A stretch of DNA of 64,000 bases from Falsiroseomonas sp050563545. Lineage in GTDB: Bacteria; Pseudomonadota; Alphaproteobacteria; Acetobacterales; Acetobacteraceae. Below are positions 1 to 8,546 of this stretch, piece by piece (position 1 is the stretch's first letter; every line of letters starts with the position of its first letter). The position numbers and the translations under genes are program-made. The stretch lies in contig NZ_JBNXUM010000019.1 of the NCBI RefSeq assembly GCF_050563545.1, positions 62,001-126,000 on the forward strand, in the 5' to 3' direction. A model generated the notes under the pieces. The model was not told where the DNA came from, did no database searches, and worked only from the letters and a program-made list of their open reading frames with translations.

Positions 1-145
1 CCAGGTAGTAGCGCGACAGCGCCTTCTGCCGACGCGGATCCAGCGTCCGGTCCGCCCGCAGCGCGAGCGGATGGGCCGGGATCACGCAGCCCGCGCGCAG
101 CCGCTCCGCGATGCCCGTCGGCCAGTCCTGCCAGCGAAGTGCCAT
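1..145 (-). CDS. Dihydrodipicolinate synthase-family protein, N-terminal part (runs off the window)
   Basis: Only the first 48 codons are present. The peptide begins MALRWQDWPTGIAERLRAGC and continues with an IPAHPLAL segment and a run ending SRYYL, which resembles the N-terminus of DHDPS-family lyases/aldolases (class I, Schiff-base TIM barrels) common in Roseomonas-type genomes. The active-site lysine lies outside the window. Its ATG overlaps the TGA of the upstream epimerase gene (TGATG), so the two are translationally coupled and probably act in one pathway, perhaps on a sugar acid or keto acid. The substrate cannot be told. The assignment rests on a short fragment and on recall of the family. 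Confidence 0.55.
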   Translation of the reverse strand, partial: MALRWQDWPTGIAERLRAGCVIPAHPLALRADRTLDPRRQKALSRYYL

Positions 146-1167
146 CAGAACCTCCCGTCCCGGACCTCGAACTTGGTGGGCTTGCCCAGCGCGCGGCCGC
201 CGCGCTGCACCCAATCCGCGACCCAATGGACCATGCGGTCCAGCGGCACGCGGGGATAGCCGAAGAGGGCGAAGGCCCAGGCGGCGTTGGACAGCAGCGC
301 TTCCGGCGCCTCGGTGCCCGTGAATTCCGGCGTGCGGCCCATCAACGCACCGAAGCGCGTGGCGAGCCAGCGGATCGAGACGGTCTCCGGCCCTGTCACG
401 TTCATGATGGGGCAGGCCGCATCGGCATGGCGCAGCGCGCGCAGCGCCCAGGCATTGGCGTCGCCCTGCCAGATGACGTTGGCATGCCCCATGGCCAACG
501 GCACCGGCGTGCCAGCCAGCACCTTGGTCGCGACGTCGTGCAGAACGCCGTAGCGCAGGTCGATCGCATAGTTCAGCCGGATGCCGAAGAGCCTGGTGCC
601 GCGCGCGGCGCCGGCATGCTGGAAGACGCGCTCGCGCCCCAGGCAGCTCGCGGCGTATTCGCCGACCGGGCCGGGCCTGGCGCTCTCGTCCGGCGATGGC
701 CCGTTCACCGCCGCCATCGGCAGCACGTTGCCGGTGGAGAAGAAGACGATCCGCGAAGTGGGATATCGCTCCGCCACCATCGCCGGCAGCACCACGTTCA
801 TCTGCCAGGTCAGCGCCTCGTTCCCGGTCGAGCCGAACTTGCGCGCCGCCATGAACACCACGTTCGGCGCGTCGGGCAGGGCGGCCAGCGCCGCGCGGTC
901 CGTCAGGTCGGCCGACAGGCACTCGATGCCCCAACCCTCCATCCGCTCCCGCAGGCCGGGCTCCGACCATCGCGCCACCGCGATCACGCGCCGCGCGGGA
1001 TCGGCGCGCCTGGCCAGCCGGCAGAGCGTTGGGCCCATCTTCCCCGCGGCGCCCAGCACCAGCAGGTCGCCCGGCACCGCGGCGAGGTCCGCGCGCAGCG
1101 CCTCGTCCGGGATCGAAAGGACGTCCTCGAGCGCCGCCTCGTCCTCGATCCGCATCTGCCAGTCCAT
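145..1167 (-). CDS. NAD(P)-dependent epimerase/dehydratase, atypical extended SDR
   Basis: 340 aa. An N-terminal Rossmann glycine motif LVLGAAGKMGP (residues 36-46) follows a short helical leader, and the FFSTGNV segment near residue 142 is the usual SDR strand-5 serine region. The active-site tyrosine is in GEYAASC (Y171), but the YxxxK lysine is a cysteine (C175). I recall the Y...SC form in related proteobacterial proteins, so it may be a subfamily trait rather than a mutation. The start at 1167 is fixed by an excellent Shine-Dalgarno, GAGGAGG, about 6 bases upstream. It is divergent from cstA and overlaps the DHDPS-family gene downstream. Reaction and substrate are unknown. Confidence 0.8.
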   Translation of the reverse strand: MDWQMRIEDEAALEDVLSIPDEALRADLAAVPGDLLVLGAAGKMGPTLCRLARRADPARRVIAVARWSEPGLRERMEGWGIECLSADLTDRAALAALPDAPNVVFMAARKFGSTGNEALTWQMNVVLPAMVAERYPTSRIVFFSTGNVLPMAAVNGPSPDESARPGPVGEYAASCLGRERVFQHAGAARGTRLFGIRLNYAIDLRYGVLHDVATKVLAGTPVPLAMGHANVIWQGDANAWALRALRHADAACPIMNVTGPETVSIRWLATRFGALMGRTPEFTGTEAPEALLSNAAWAFALFGYPRVPLDRMVHWVADWVQRGGRALGKPTKFEVRDGRF

Positions 1168-1281
1168 GCCGTTTCCTCCTCGGCGCGCAGGATAGGGGGA
1201 GTGGCTGCAACCCGGAAGGCGCCCGGTGCGATTGAAAAGGAATGGCCCGGCCCCCGCAGGCGGCACGGGCGGGAGACGTCC

Positions 1282-3348
1282 ATGCGCGCCAACGGCATCA
1301 TGTCCCATCTGCCCTGGATCGCCCTCGGCATCCTCGGCGCCGTCGCGCTCGGCATCGTCGCGACCGAGCGCGGGGAGCCCGTTAACGCCCTCTGGATCGT
1401 CGTCGCGGCGGTGGCGACCTACTTCGTGGCCTATCGCTACTACGCGCTCTACATCGCGCAGAACGTGATGCAGCTGGACCCGTCCCGCCCGACCCCGGCG
1501 GTGCGCCGCAACGACGGGTTGGATTATGTCCCGACCAACCGCGCCGTGCTGTTCGGCCACCACTTCGCCGCCATCGCCGGCGCGGGCCCGCTGGTCGGCC
1601 CCGTGCTGGCCGCGCAGATGGGCTACCTGCCGGGCATGCTGTGGATCCTGGCCGGCGTGGTGCTGGCGGGTGCCGTGCAGGACAGCATGGTGCTGTTCGT
1701 CTCCATGCGCCGCGACGGGCGCTCGCTCGGCGAGCTCGTGCGGTCCGAGATGGGCACCGTCGCCGGCGTCGTCGCGTTGCTCGGCGCCTTCATGATCATG
1801 GTGATCATCCTGGCGGTCCTTGCGCTGATCGTGGTCAAGGCGCTGGCCGACAGCCCCTGGGGCACCTTCACCGTCGCCGCGACCATCCCGATCGCGATGG
1901 TCATGGGCGTCTGGATGCGCCACATCCGCCCCGGCGCGATCGGCGAGGCCTCGATCGCCGGCTTCGTGCTGCTGATGCTCGCGATCATGGGTGGGCAGTG
2001 GGTGTCGCAGGACCCGGAATGGGCGGCGGCCTTTACCTTCAGCGGCACCGAGCTCTGCTGGATGCTGATCGGCTATGGCTTCGTCGCCTCCATCCTGCCG
2101 GTCTGGTTGCTGCTGGCCCCGCGCGACTACCTTTCCACCTTCCTCAAGGTCGGCACGATCATCGCACTCGCGCTCGGCATCCTCGTCGTCGCGCCGCGGC
2201 TCGAGATGCCGGCGGTCACGCGCTTCGTGGACGGCACCGGCCCGGTCTGGAGCGGGAGCCTGTTCCCCTTCCTCTTCATCACCATCGCCTGCGGGGCGGT
2301 GTCGGGGTTCCACAGCCTGATCTCGTCGGGCACCACGCCGAAGCTGATCGCGACCGAGGCCGACGTCCCCTTCATCGGCTATGGTGGCATGCTGATGGAG
2401 AGCTTCGTCGCCATCATGGCGCTCGTCGCGGCCTGCGTGATCGAGCCCGGCATCTACTTCAGCATGAACAGCCCGGGCGGCATCGTCGGCACGACGCCGG
2501 AGACCGCCGCCGCCGCCGTGACCGCCATGGGCTTCGCCACGGACGCGGCGACCATCGCCCAGGCTGCCCAGGACGTCGGCGAGACCACCATCATCAGCCG
2601 CGCCGGCGGTGCGCCGACTCTCGCCGTCGGCATGGCCCACATCTTCCACCAGGTCATCGGCGGCAAGGCCATGATGGCCTTCTGGTATCACTTCGCCATC
2701 CTGTTCGAGGCGCTGTTCATCCTGACGGCGGTGGACGCTGGAACCCGCACCGGCCGCTTCATGCTGCAGGACCTGCTCGGCGTCGCCTTCCCCGCGATGC
2801 GCAACACCGAAAGCTGGGGGTCGAGCATCCTGGCGACCGCGATCTGCGTCACGGCCTGGGGCTACTTCCTCTACCAGGGCGTGACGGATCCGCTGGGCGG
2901 TGTGAACACGCTCTGGCCGCTCTTCGGCATCTCCAACCAGATGCTGGCGGCCGTGGCGCTGACGCTCTGCACCGTCGTGATCTTCCGCATGAAGCGGGAG
3001 CGTTACGCATGGGTGACGATCGTGCCGACGGTCTGGCTGGTCGCCTGCACGCTGACGGCGGGGATGCAGAAAGTGTTCCATTCCGATCCGCGCATCGGCT
3101 TCCTGTCGCATGCGTCCCGCTTCCAGGATGCGATCGCGGAAGGGCGCGTGCTGGCGCCGGCCCGCAGCCTCGACCAGATGCGTCAGGTCGTGGTGAACGA
3201 CTACGTCGACGCCGCGCTTGCCCTGCTTTTCATCGCGGTCGTCGTCGCCATCGTCGCCTTCGGCATCCGCGCCTGCCTCGACGCGTATCGCACCCATCAC
3301 TGGACCGCGCGGGAGGTCGGCGGCGCCGCGCCGGCGGGCGCGGAATGA
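1282..3348 (+). CDS. cstA: Carbon starvation protein A, pyruvate/peptide transporter
   Basis: 688 aa inner-membrane protein, close to the E. coli CstA length (about 700). From residue 10 it is almost entirely hydrophobic helices, with the hallmark CstA region containing FGHHFAAIAGAGPLVGPVLAAQ and a later segment SGFHSLISSGTTPKLI. CstA and its paralogue BtsT take up pyruvate with a small YbdD/YjiX partner, and that partner is the next gene here, overlapping by ATGA. The start at 1282 is chosen over many upstream in-frame codons because GGGAG precedes it by 6 bases and the protein begins just before the first helix; upstream in-frame sequence is antisense to the epimerase gene. The 114-bp divergent gap before it must hold its promoter. 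Confidence 0.95.
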   Translation: MRANGIMSHLPWIALGILGAVALGIVATERGEPVNALWIVVAAVATYFVAYRYYALYIAQNVMQLDPSRPTPAVRRNDGLDYVPTNRAVLFGHHFAAIAGAGPLVGPVLAAQMGYLPGMLWILAGVVLAGAVQDSMVLFVSMRRDGRSLGELVRSEMGTVAGVVALLGAFMIMVIILAVLALIVVKALADSPWGTFTVAATIPIAMVMGVWMRHIRPGAIGEASIAGFVLLMLAIMGGQWVSQDPEWAAAFTFSGTELCWMLIGYGFVASILPVWLLLAPRDYLSTFLKVGTIIALALGILVVAPRLEMPAVTRFVDGTGPVWSGSLFPFLFITIACGAVSGFHSLISSGTTPKLIATEADVPFIGYGGMLMESFVAIMALVAACVIEPGIYFSMNSPGGIVGTTPETAAAAVTAMGFATDAATIAQAAQDVGETTIISRAGGAPTLAVGMAHIFHQVIGGKAMMAFWYHFAILFEALFILTAVDAGTRTGRFMLQDLLGVAFPAMRNTESWGSSILATAICVTAWGYFLYQGVTDPLGGVNTLWPLFGISNQMLAAVALTLCTVVIFRMKRERYAWVTIVPTVWLVACTLTAGMQKVFHSDPRIGFLSHASRFQDAIAEGRVLAPARSLDQMRQVVVNDYVDAALALLFIAVVVAIVAFGIRACLDAYRTHHWTAREVGGAAPAGAE

Positions 3349-3551
3349 CCGCGCAGCCCGGTGGCCTGGCAGCCCTCCTGCGCTGCGCCTGCGACACCGC
3401 GCGGCTGATGGTCGGTCAGCCCAGCTACGAGGCCTATGTCGCGCATATCAGGCGGACGCACCCGGACACCGCGCCGATGACGCCGGCCGAGTTCTTCCGC
3501 AACCGCCAGGACGCACGGTTCGGCGGCGGCGGGCGCTTCACCTGCTGCTGA
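3345..3551 (+). CDS. YbdD/YjiX-family small protein, partner of CstA
   Basis: 68 aa, matching the family's usual 65-70. Recognisable features are the CDTARLMVGQPSYEAYVAH core, the HPDTAPMTPAEFFRNRQ segment and a C-terminal tail that ends in two cysteines. In E. coli the YbdD/YjiX proteins are needed for pyruvate uptake by CstA/BtsT. The gene overlaps cstA by four bases (ATGA), the standard arrangement. No unusual residues are seen. The name ybdD would fit. Confidence 0.93.
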   Translation: MTAQPGGLAALLRCACDTARLMVGQPSYEAYVAHIRRTHPDTAPMTPAEFFRNRQDARFGGGGRFTCC

Positions 3552-3561
3552 CGCGATCTGT

Positions 3562-3582
3562 CTGCTCCGCTTTCAGGAGCGG
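3562..3582 (+). terminator. Weak hairpin after cstA-ybdD
   Basis: Seven-base-pair stem (CTGCTCC/GGAGCGG with one G-U pair) and a 7-base loop, 10 bases after the ybdD stop. No T-run follows, so termination here would be Rho-dependent or inefficient. Confidence 0.3.
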
Positions 3583-3765
3583 GGAGGAAAAGCGTCTCCG
3601 TTGATCGTCCGGCAGGCGAAGCGCGGATTGCGCTTTGCCCATCTGCCCACGAGTTGGGCGGGCTACCGCTTCCGTGATGCATGGGCTGCCTCCGATCGGG
3701 GCAGCCGTCGCTGGTGCGTGCCGCCATGCCGCGCAGGACCGTGTTGCCACGCCGGCATCACGCTC

Positions 3766-3781
3766 TGGCACGCAACTCGCA
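3766..3781 (+). promoter_or_regulatory. Candidate sigma-54 (RpoN) promoter for urtABCDE
   Basis: TGGCACGCAACTCGCA fits the consensus TGGCACG-N4-TTGCW with one mismatch (TC for TT). The invariant GG (3767-3768) and GC (3779-3780) are separated by exactly ten bases. The predicted start is near 3793, about 70 bases before the urtA ATG. Urea transporters are commonly under NtrC/RpoN nitrogen control, so position and biology agree. I found no convincing full NtrC site upstream. Confidence 0.62.
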
Positions 3782-3862
3782 AGACCCGGTCCGGCCACCA
3801 CGCGCGCCGATGGCGGCGCGTGCCTGGGCGAGCCATGCCCAAGAGGAGGCTTCGACCCCCGC

Positions 3863-5104
3863 ATGACCAGCTTCAAGCTCACCCGCCGCGCCGCGCTCGC
3901 CGGCGCCGCCGCCGCGATCGCCTTCCCCAACATCAAGCCGTCGATGGCGCAATCCGCCCCGATCAAGGTCGGCGTGCTGCATTCGCTGTCCGGCACCATG
4001 GCGATCTCCGAGACCGCACTGCGCGACACCGTCCTGATGATGGTGGAGCACCAGAACAGCAAAGGCGGCCTGCTCGGCCGCCGCCTCGAGGCCGTGGTGG
4101 TAGACCCCGCCTCCAACTGGCCGCTGTTTGCCGAGAAGGCGCGCGAGCTGCTGCAGGTGCACCGCGTGGACGTGACCTATGGCTGCTGGACCTCGGTGTC
4201 CCGCAAGTCCGTCCTGCCGGTCTTCGAGGAGCTGAACGGCATGCTCTTCTACCCCGTCCAGTACGAGGGCGAGGAAGAGAGCCGCAACATCTTCTACACC
4301 GGCGCCGCGCCGAACCAGCAGGCCATCCCCGCGGTGGAATACCTGATGTCGGCCGATGGCGGCGGCGCCACGCGCATCGCGCTGCTTGGCACGGACTACG
4401 TCTATCCCCGCACGACCAACCGCATCCTGCGCGGATTCCTCAATTCCAAGGGAATCGGCAACGCCGACATCATGGAGGAATACACGCCCTTCGGGCACAG
4501 CGACTGGCAGGGCATCGTCGCTCGCGTCAAGCGCTTCGCCGGCGAGGGCAAGAAGACCGCGATCGTCTCCACCATCAACGGCGACGCCAACGTCCCCTTC
4601 TACCGCGAGCTCGGCAACCAGGGCATCACCGCGACCGACATCCCCTGCGTCGCCTTCTCCGTCGGCGAGGAGGAGCTCGCCGGCATCGACACGCGTCCGC
4701 TGGTCGGCCATCTCGCGGCCTGGAACTACTTCATGTCGGTCCAGTCGCCCGCGAATACCGAGTTCAAGAACCTCTGGCAGGCCTACATCAAGAACCCGCG
4801 CCGCGTGACCAACGACCCGATGGAGGCCACCTACACCGGCTTCAACATGTGGGCCCAGGCGGTGACCGCGGCGCGCAGCACGGCCGTGGATGCGGTGCGG
4901 ACGGCGGTGATCGGCCAGAAGTTCAACGCCCCCGCCGGCTTCGAGGAGGCGATGCTGCCGAACCATCACCTGTCCAAGCCCGTGATGATCGGCGAGATCC
5001 AGGCCGACGGCCAGTTCAACGTAGTCTGGAAGACGCCGAACGCGGTGCCGGCGGAGAACTGGTCGCAGTTCATCCCCGAGAACGCCAACCGCCGCCGCGG
5101 CTGA
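3863..5104 (+). CDS. urtA: Urea ABC transporter, substrate-binding protein
   Basis: 413 aa periplasmic type-I binding protein. The leader MTSFKLTRRAALAGAAAA has a twin-arginine pattern and cleavage is likely near the MAQ at about residue 30. The mature part starts IKVGVLHSLSGTMA and contains YGCWTSVSRK and FYPVQYEGEE, which are signatures of UrtA/AmiC-like urea and short-amide binders. It is the first gene of a complete urtABCDE operon. The ATG at 3863 is preceded by AAGAGGAGG 13 bases upstream. An 11-bp hairpin follows the stop and may protect this message, as binding proteins are needed in excess over permeases. No urease genes are in the window. Confidence 0.95.
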   Translation: MTSFKLTRRAALAGAAAAIAFPNIKPSMAQSAPIKVGVLHSLSGTMAISETALRDTVLMMVEHQNSKGGLLGRRLEAVVVDPASNWPLFAEKARELLQVHRVDVTYGCWTSVSRKSVLPVFEELNGMLFYPVQYEGEEESRNIFYTGAAPNQQAIPAVEYLMSADGGGATRIALLGTDYVYPRTTNRILRGFLNSKGIGNADIMEEYTPFGHSDWQGIVARVKRFAGEGKKTAIVSTINGDANVPFYRELGNQGITATDIPCVAFSVGEEELAGIDTRPLVGHLAAWNYFMSVQSPANTEFKNLWQAYIKNPRRVTNDPMEATYTGFNMWAQAVTAARSTAVDAVRTAVIGQKFNAPAGFEEAMLPNHHLSKPVMIGEIQADGQFNVVWKTPNAVPAENWSQFIPENANRRRG

Positions 5105-5111
5105 GCGGACA

Positions 5112-5136
5112 GGACGGGGCGCGCCGCGCCCCGTCC
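5112..5136 (+). repeat. Intra-operon hairpin between urtA and urtB
   Basis: Perfect inverted repeat GGACGGGGCGC-GCC-GCGCCCCGTCC: 11-bp stem, 3-base loop, eight bases after the urtA stop and ten bases before the urtB ATG. It could block 3' exonucleases or partly terminate, giving more UrtA than UrtBCDE. It also leaves urtB without a clear Shine-Dalgarno. Confidence 0.7.
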
Positions 5137-5145
5137 ACCCCTTGC

Positions 5146-6717
5146 ATGAGGCGCATCCTTCTTCTCCTCCTGCTGCTCGTCGCGGCCATCCCCGCGCGCG
5201 CGCAGGATGCCTTCGTCGAGGCCCTGCCGGGGCTTGGCGGCAACTTCAACCAACAGGCCGAGGCGGTGGACCGCCTGGGGACGCTGGCCGATCCACGCGC
5301 GCTGCCGATCTTGCGTGCGCTGAACGACGGGCGCCTGCTGCGCACTGCCGAGGGGGCGCTGCTGCTGCGCGACGGCTCGACCCTGACCGATGCCGCGACC
5401 GGTGCCGTGGTGCCCACGCCCTCGCCCGAGCCGCAGCGCATCAACATCAACAACCGCGTTCGCGTCACTCTGCGCGGCGCGCTCGGCCGGCTGCAGATCG
5501 TCTCGCCTGACCCTGCCGAGCGCTTGGCCGCGGCCGAGGCCGTCTTCCGCACGCGCAGCGCCGAGAACGTCGCGCTGCTGGAAGCCGCGCTGCAGCGCGA
5601 GACGGTCGGGCGCATCCGCGAACGCATGGAGCTCGCGCTCGGCGCGTCCCGCCTGATCGCGTCGGACCGCGACGCCAAGCTCGCCGGCATCGCGACGCTG
5701 GGCGCCACCGCCTCGCCCGAGGCACGCTCCATCCTGCTCGAGGCCCGCGCCGCCAACCCCGACCTGCTGCCGCAGATCGAGGAGGCCGTGGCTGCGATCG
5801 ACACGCGGCTGGCGATCCGCCGCGCGGTGGAGACGACGTTCCAGGGCCTGTCGCTGGGATCCGTGCTGCTGCTGGCCGCGCTCGGCCTGGCCGTGACCTT
5901 CGGCGTCATGGGCGTGATCAACATGGCGCATGGCGAGTTCGTCATGCTCGGCGCCTACACCACCGTCGTGGTGCAGGACCTCACGCGCGACATCCCCTGG
6001 CTGCAGCCCTGGGCGCTGCCGCTGGCCGTGCCGGCGGCCTTCCTGGTGACGGCGCTCGCCGGCGCGGCGCTGGAACGCGGGCTGATCCGGCACCTCTACG
6101 GCCGCCCGCTCGAGACGCTGCTGATGACCTTCGGGGTCGGCATGATGATCCAGCAGGCGGTGCGCCTGGCCTTCGGCGCGCAGAACCGCGAGGTCATCAG
6201 CCCGCCCTGGATGCAGGGGACGCTGATGCTGCCTTTCGACATCCCGGTGACGCAGAACCGGCTCTGGATCCTCGCCTTCAGCCTGGTAGTGCTGCAGCTG
6301 GTCGTGGCCGCGATCCGCTTCACCCGCTTCGGGCTCGAGATGCGCGCAGTCACGCAGCGCCGCGCCATCGCGTCCGCCATGGGCATCCGCACGGGCCGCG
6401 TGGACGCGCTGACCTTTGCGTTCGGCTCCGGCATCGCGGGGATCGCCGGCGTGGCGCTGAGCCAGATCGACAACGTCTCGCCCAACCTCGGCACGGGCTA
6501 CATCATCGACAGCTTCCTCGTCGTGGTCTTCGGCGGCGTCGGCAGCCTGGCCGGCGCGCTGATCGGCGCCTTCAGCCTCGGCCTCATCAACAAGGTGATG
6601 GAGCCCTGGGTCGGCGCGGTGCTGGCCAAGGTGGTGGTGCTGGTCGCGATCATGCTGTTCATCCAGCGCCGGCCGCGCGGGCTCTTCGCCCAGAAGGGCA
6701 GGGCGGCCGAGGCATGA
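5146..6717 (+). CDS. urtB: Urea ABC transporter, permease subunit UrtB
   Basis: 523 aa. It has a signal peptide (MRRILLLLLLLVAAIPARAQ), then about 210 residues of helical-repeat-like periplasmic sequence, then a LivH-type permease from about residue 232 (GLSLGSVLLLAALGLAV, GVINMAHGEFVMLGAY) with the EAA-like loop GLEMRAVTQRRAIASAMGI and a C-terminal FIQRRPRGLFAQKG. The long N-terminal extension is normal for UrtB and separates it from LivH. Its stop overlaps the urtC start (ATGA). The start is placed by the signal peptide; the ribosome site is poor, perhaps because the upstream hairpin takes up the gap. Confidence 0.94.
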   Translation: MRRILLLLLLLVAAIPARAQDAFVEALPGLGGNFNQQAEAVDRLGTLADPRALPILRALNDGRLLRTAEGALLLRDGSTLTDAATGAVVPTPSPEPQRININNRVRVTLRGALGRLQIVSPDPAERLAAAEAVFRTRSAENVALLEAALQRETVGRIRERMELALGASRLIASDRDAKLAGIATLGATASPEARSILLEARAANPDLLPQIEEAVAAIDTRLAIRRAVETTFQGLSLGSVLLLAALGLAVTFGVMGVINMAHGEFVMLGAYTTVVVQDLTRDIPWLQPWALPLAVPAAFLVTALAGAALERGLIRHLYGRPLETLLMTFGVGMMIQQAVRLAFGAQNREVISPPWMQGTLMLPFDIPVTQNRLWILAFSLVVLQLVVAAIRFTRFGLEMRAVTQRRAIASAMGIRTGRVDALTFAFGSGIAGIAGVALSQIDNVSPNLGTGYIIDSFLVVVFGGVGSLAGALIGAFSLGLINKVMEPWVGAVLAKVVVLVAIMLFIQRRPRGLFAQKGRAAEA

Positions 6718-7808
6718 GCGTGGCGGTATCCGAGCCGCCGCCGCTCTCCCGCGCGCGGCTCGGCCTGCGGGCCGGGTTGATCCTGGTCGTCCTGATCCTG
6801 GCGGCTTTTCCGCTGCTGAACCTGCTCCCGCGCGACAATGCCTTCCACGTCTCCGACTTCCTGGTCAGCGTGACGGGCAAGTGGATCTGCTACGCGATCC
6901 TCGCGCTGTCGCTGGACCTCGCCTGGGGCTACACCGGCATCCTCTCGCTCGGCCACGGCGCCTTCTTCGCACTCGGCGGCTACGCCATGGGCATGCACCT
7001 GATGCGGCTGATCGGGCCGCGCGGCGTCTACGGGCATCCCGTGCTTCCGGACTTCATGGTGTTCCTGGGCTACCGCGAACTGCCCTGGTACTGGCTAGGC
7101 TTCGACAGCTTCCCCTTCGCCATGCTGATGGTGCTGCTGGTGCCGGGCTTCCTGGCCTTCGTCCTCGGCTTCCTCTGCTTCCGCAGCCGCATCACCGGCG
7201 TCTATCTCTCCATCATCACCCAGGCCATGACCTATGCGCTGATGCTGGCCTTCTTCCGCAACGACATGGGTTTCGGCGGCAACAACGGCTTCACCGACTT
7301 CAAGGAGCTGCTGGGCATGCCGCTCAACACCTCCCCCGCGCGGGCCGCGCTGTTCTACGCCTCGCTGGTCTCGCTGGTCGGCTGCTACGCGCTCTGCCGC
7401 TGGCTGACCGCCACGAAATACGGCCGCGTGCTGACCGCGATCCGTGATGCGGAAAGCCGCGTGCGCTTCCTCGGCTACGACGTGACCAGCCACAAGCTCT
7501 TCGCCTTCGTGCTGTCCGCGATGATGGCGGGCCTGGCCGGCGCGCTCTATGTCCCCCAGGTCGGGATCATCAACCCCGGCGAGTTCAGCCCGGGCAACTC
7601 GATCGAGGCGGTGATCTGGGTCGCGGTCGGCGGGCGGGGTACGCTGGTTGGGGCGGTGCTCGGGGCCTTCAGCGTGAACGGGCTCAAGACCTGGCTGACC
7701 TCCGCGGCGCCGGATCTCTGGCTCTTCGTGCTCGGCGGCCTCTTCGTGCTGGTGACGCTGTTCCTGCCTCGCGGCCTGATCGGTCTGCTGCAGGGGCGCC
7801 CGAAGTGA
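6714..7808 (+). CDS. urtC: Urea ABC transporter, permease subunit UrtC
   Basis: 364 aa, LivM-type permease. Hydrophobic segments begin near residue 21; the YTGILSLGHGAFFALGGYAMGMH stretch is the family signature, and the cytoplasmic EAA-like loop reads LTAIRDAESRVRFLGYD. It ends in FLPRGLIGLLQGRP, typical of UrtC/LivM. It pairs with UrtB to form the membrane channel. Start and stop overlap both neighbours by four bases, so the operon is tightly coupled. Confidence 0.95.
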   Translation: MSVAVSEPPPLSRARLGLRAGLILVVLILAAFPLLNLLPRDNAFHVSDFLVSVTGKWICYAILALSLDLAWGYTGILSLGHGAFFALGGYAMGMHLMRLIGPRGVYGHPVLPDFMVFLGYRELPWYWLGFDSFPFAMLMVLLVPGFLAFVLGFLCFRSRITGVYLSIITQAMTYALMLAFFRNDMGFGGNNGFTDFKELLGMPLNTSPARAALFYASLVSLVGCYALCRWLTATKYGRVLTAIRDAESRVRFLGYDVTSHKLFAFVLSAMMAGLAGALYVPQVGIINPGEFSPGNSIEAVIWVAVGGRGTLVGAVLGAFSVNGLKTWLTSAAPDLWLFVLGGLFVLVTLFLPRGLIGLLQGRPK

Positions 7809-8542
7809 AGGGCCGGCGCCTCTATCTCGACGGTGTCTCCGTCGTCTTCGACGGCTTCAGGGCGCTGAACAACCTGGCCCTCGTCGTCGAGCCCGGCGAG
7901 CTCCGCGCCGTGATCGGCCCGAACGGCGCGGGCAAGACCACGATGATGGACTGCATCACCGGCAAGACGCGCCCGACGACGGGCGTCGTCAGTTTCGGCG
8001 ATGCGGACCTCACCCGCATGGATGAGGCCGCCATCGCCAATCTCGGCATCGGCCGCAAGTTCCAGAAGCCCACGGTCTTCGACGCGCTGACGGTGTTCGA
8101 GAATCTCGAGCTCGCGCTCAAGGCGCCCCGCGGCCCGATCGCCTGCATCCGCTGGGCCCTGACCGGCGAGGCGAAGTCGCGCATCGAGGCCACGATGCAG
8201 GAGATCGGCCTGACGGAGCGCGCCCGCGACCTGGCCGGCATCCTCTCCCACGGCCAGCGCCAATGGCTGGAAATCGGCATGCTGCTGATGCAGGACCCCG
8301 ACCTCATGCTGGTGGACGAGCCCGTCGCAGGGATGACCGACGCCGAGACCGAGCACACCGCCGCGCTCCTGGTCCGCATCGCGGGCCGGCGCAGCGTCGT
8401 GGTGGTGGAGCACGACCTGGAATTCGTCCGCGCGCTCAATTGCCGCGTCACGGTGCTCGCCGAGGGCAGCCTGCTCTCCGAAGGCTCCATCGACCACGTG
8501 CAGAACGACGAGCGCGTGATCGAAGTCTACCTCGGTCGCTAG
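7805..8542 (+). CDS. urtD: Urea ABC transporter, ATP-binding subunit UrtD
   Basis: 245 aa, LivG-like ATPase. Walker A is GPNGAGKTT (about residues 38-46), the signature is LSHGQRQWLEIG (the SHGQ form is characteristic of UrtD), Walker B is LMLVDEPVAGM, and the H-loop histidine is in VVVEHDLEF. The start is GTG, overlapping the urtC TGA. It acts with UrtE to power urea import. Confidence 0.95.
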   Translation: MKGRRLYLDGVSVVFDGFRALNNLALVVEPGELRAVIGPNGAGKTTMMDCITGKTRPTTGVVSFGDADLTRMDEAAIANLGIGRKFQKPTVFDALTVFENLELALKAPRGPIACIRWALTGEAKSRIEATMQEIGLTERARDLAGILSHGQRQWLEIGMLLMQDPDLMLVDEPVAGMTDAETEHTAALLVRIAGRRSVVVVEHDLEFVRALNCRVTVLAEGSLLSEGSIDHVQNDERVIEVYLGR

Positions 8543-8546
8543 AAGC

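Larger units (their letters stand above)
3552..3862 (+). other. Non-coding interval before urtA
   Basis: 311 bases with no convincing gene on either strand. It holds the weak hairpin just after ybdD, the sigma-54 promoter candidate at 3766-3781, and the urtA ribosome site AAGAGGAGG at 3841-3849. Open frames crossing it are incidental to high GC and do not resemble known proteins. Confidence 0.7.

Noticed and set aside
145..3300. Very long minus-strand open frame (over 1000 codons) spanning the cstA region
   Set aside because: Only its last third (145-1167) is a real gene; the rest is antisense to cstA, rich in His/Arg/Asp/Gly and unlike any protein, as expected for third-position GC bias.
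3695..3720. NtrC-type enhancer half-sites (GCAGCC ... TGGTGC) upstream of the sigma-54 candidate
   Set aside because: Half-site spacing is two bases too long and the left arm mismatches the consensus; not enough to call a site.
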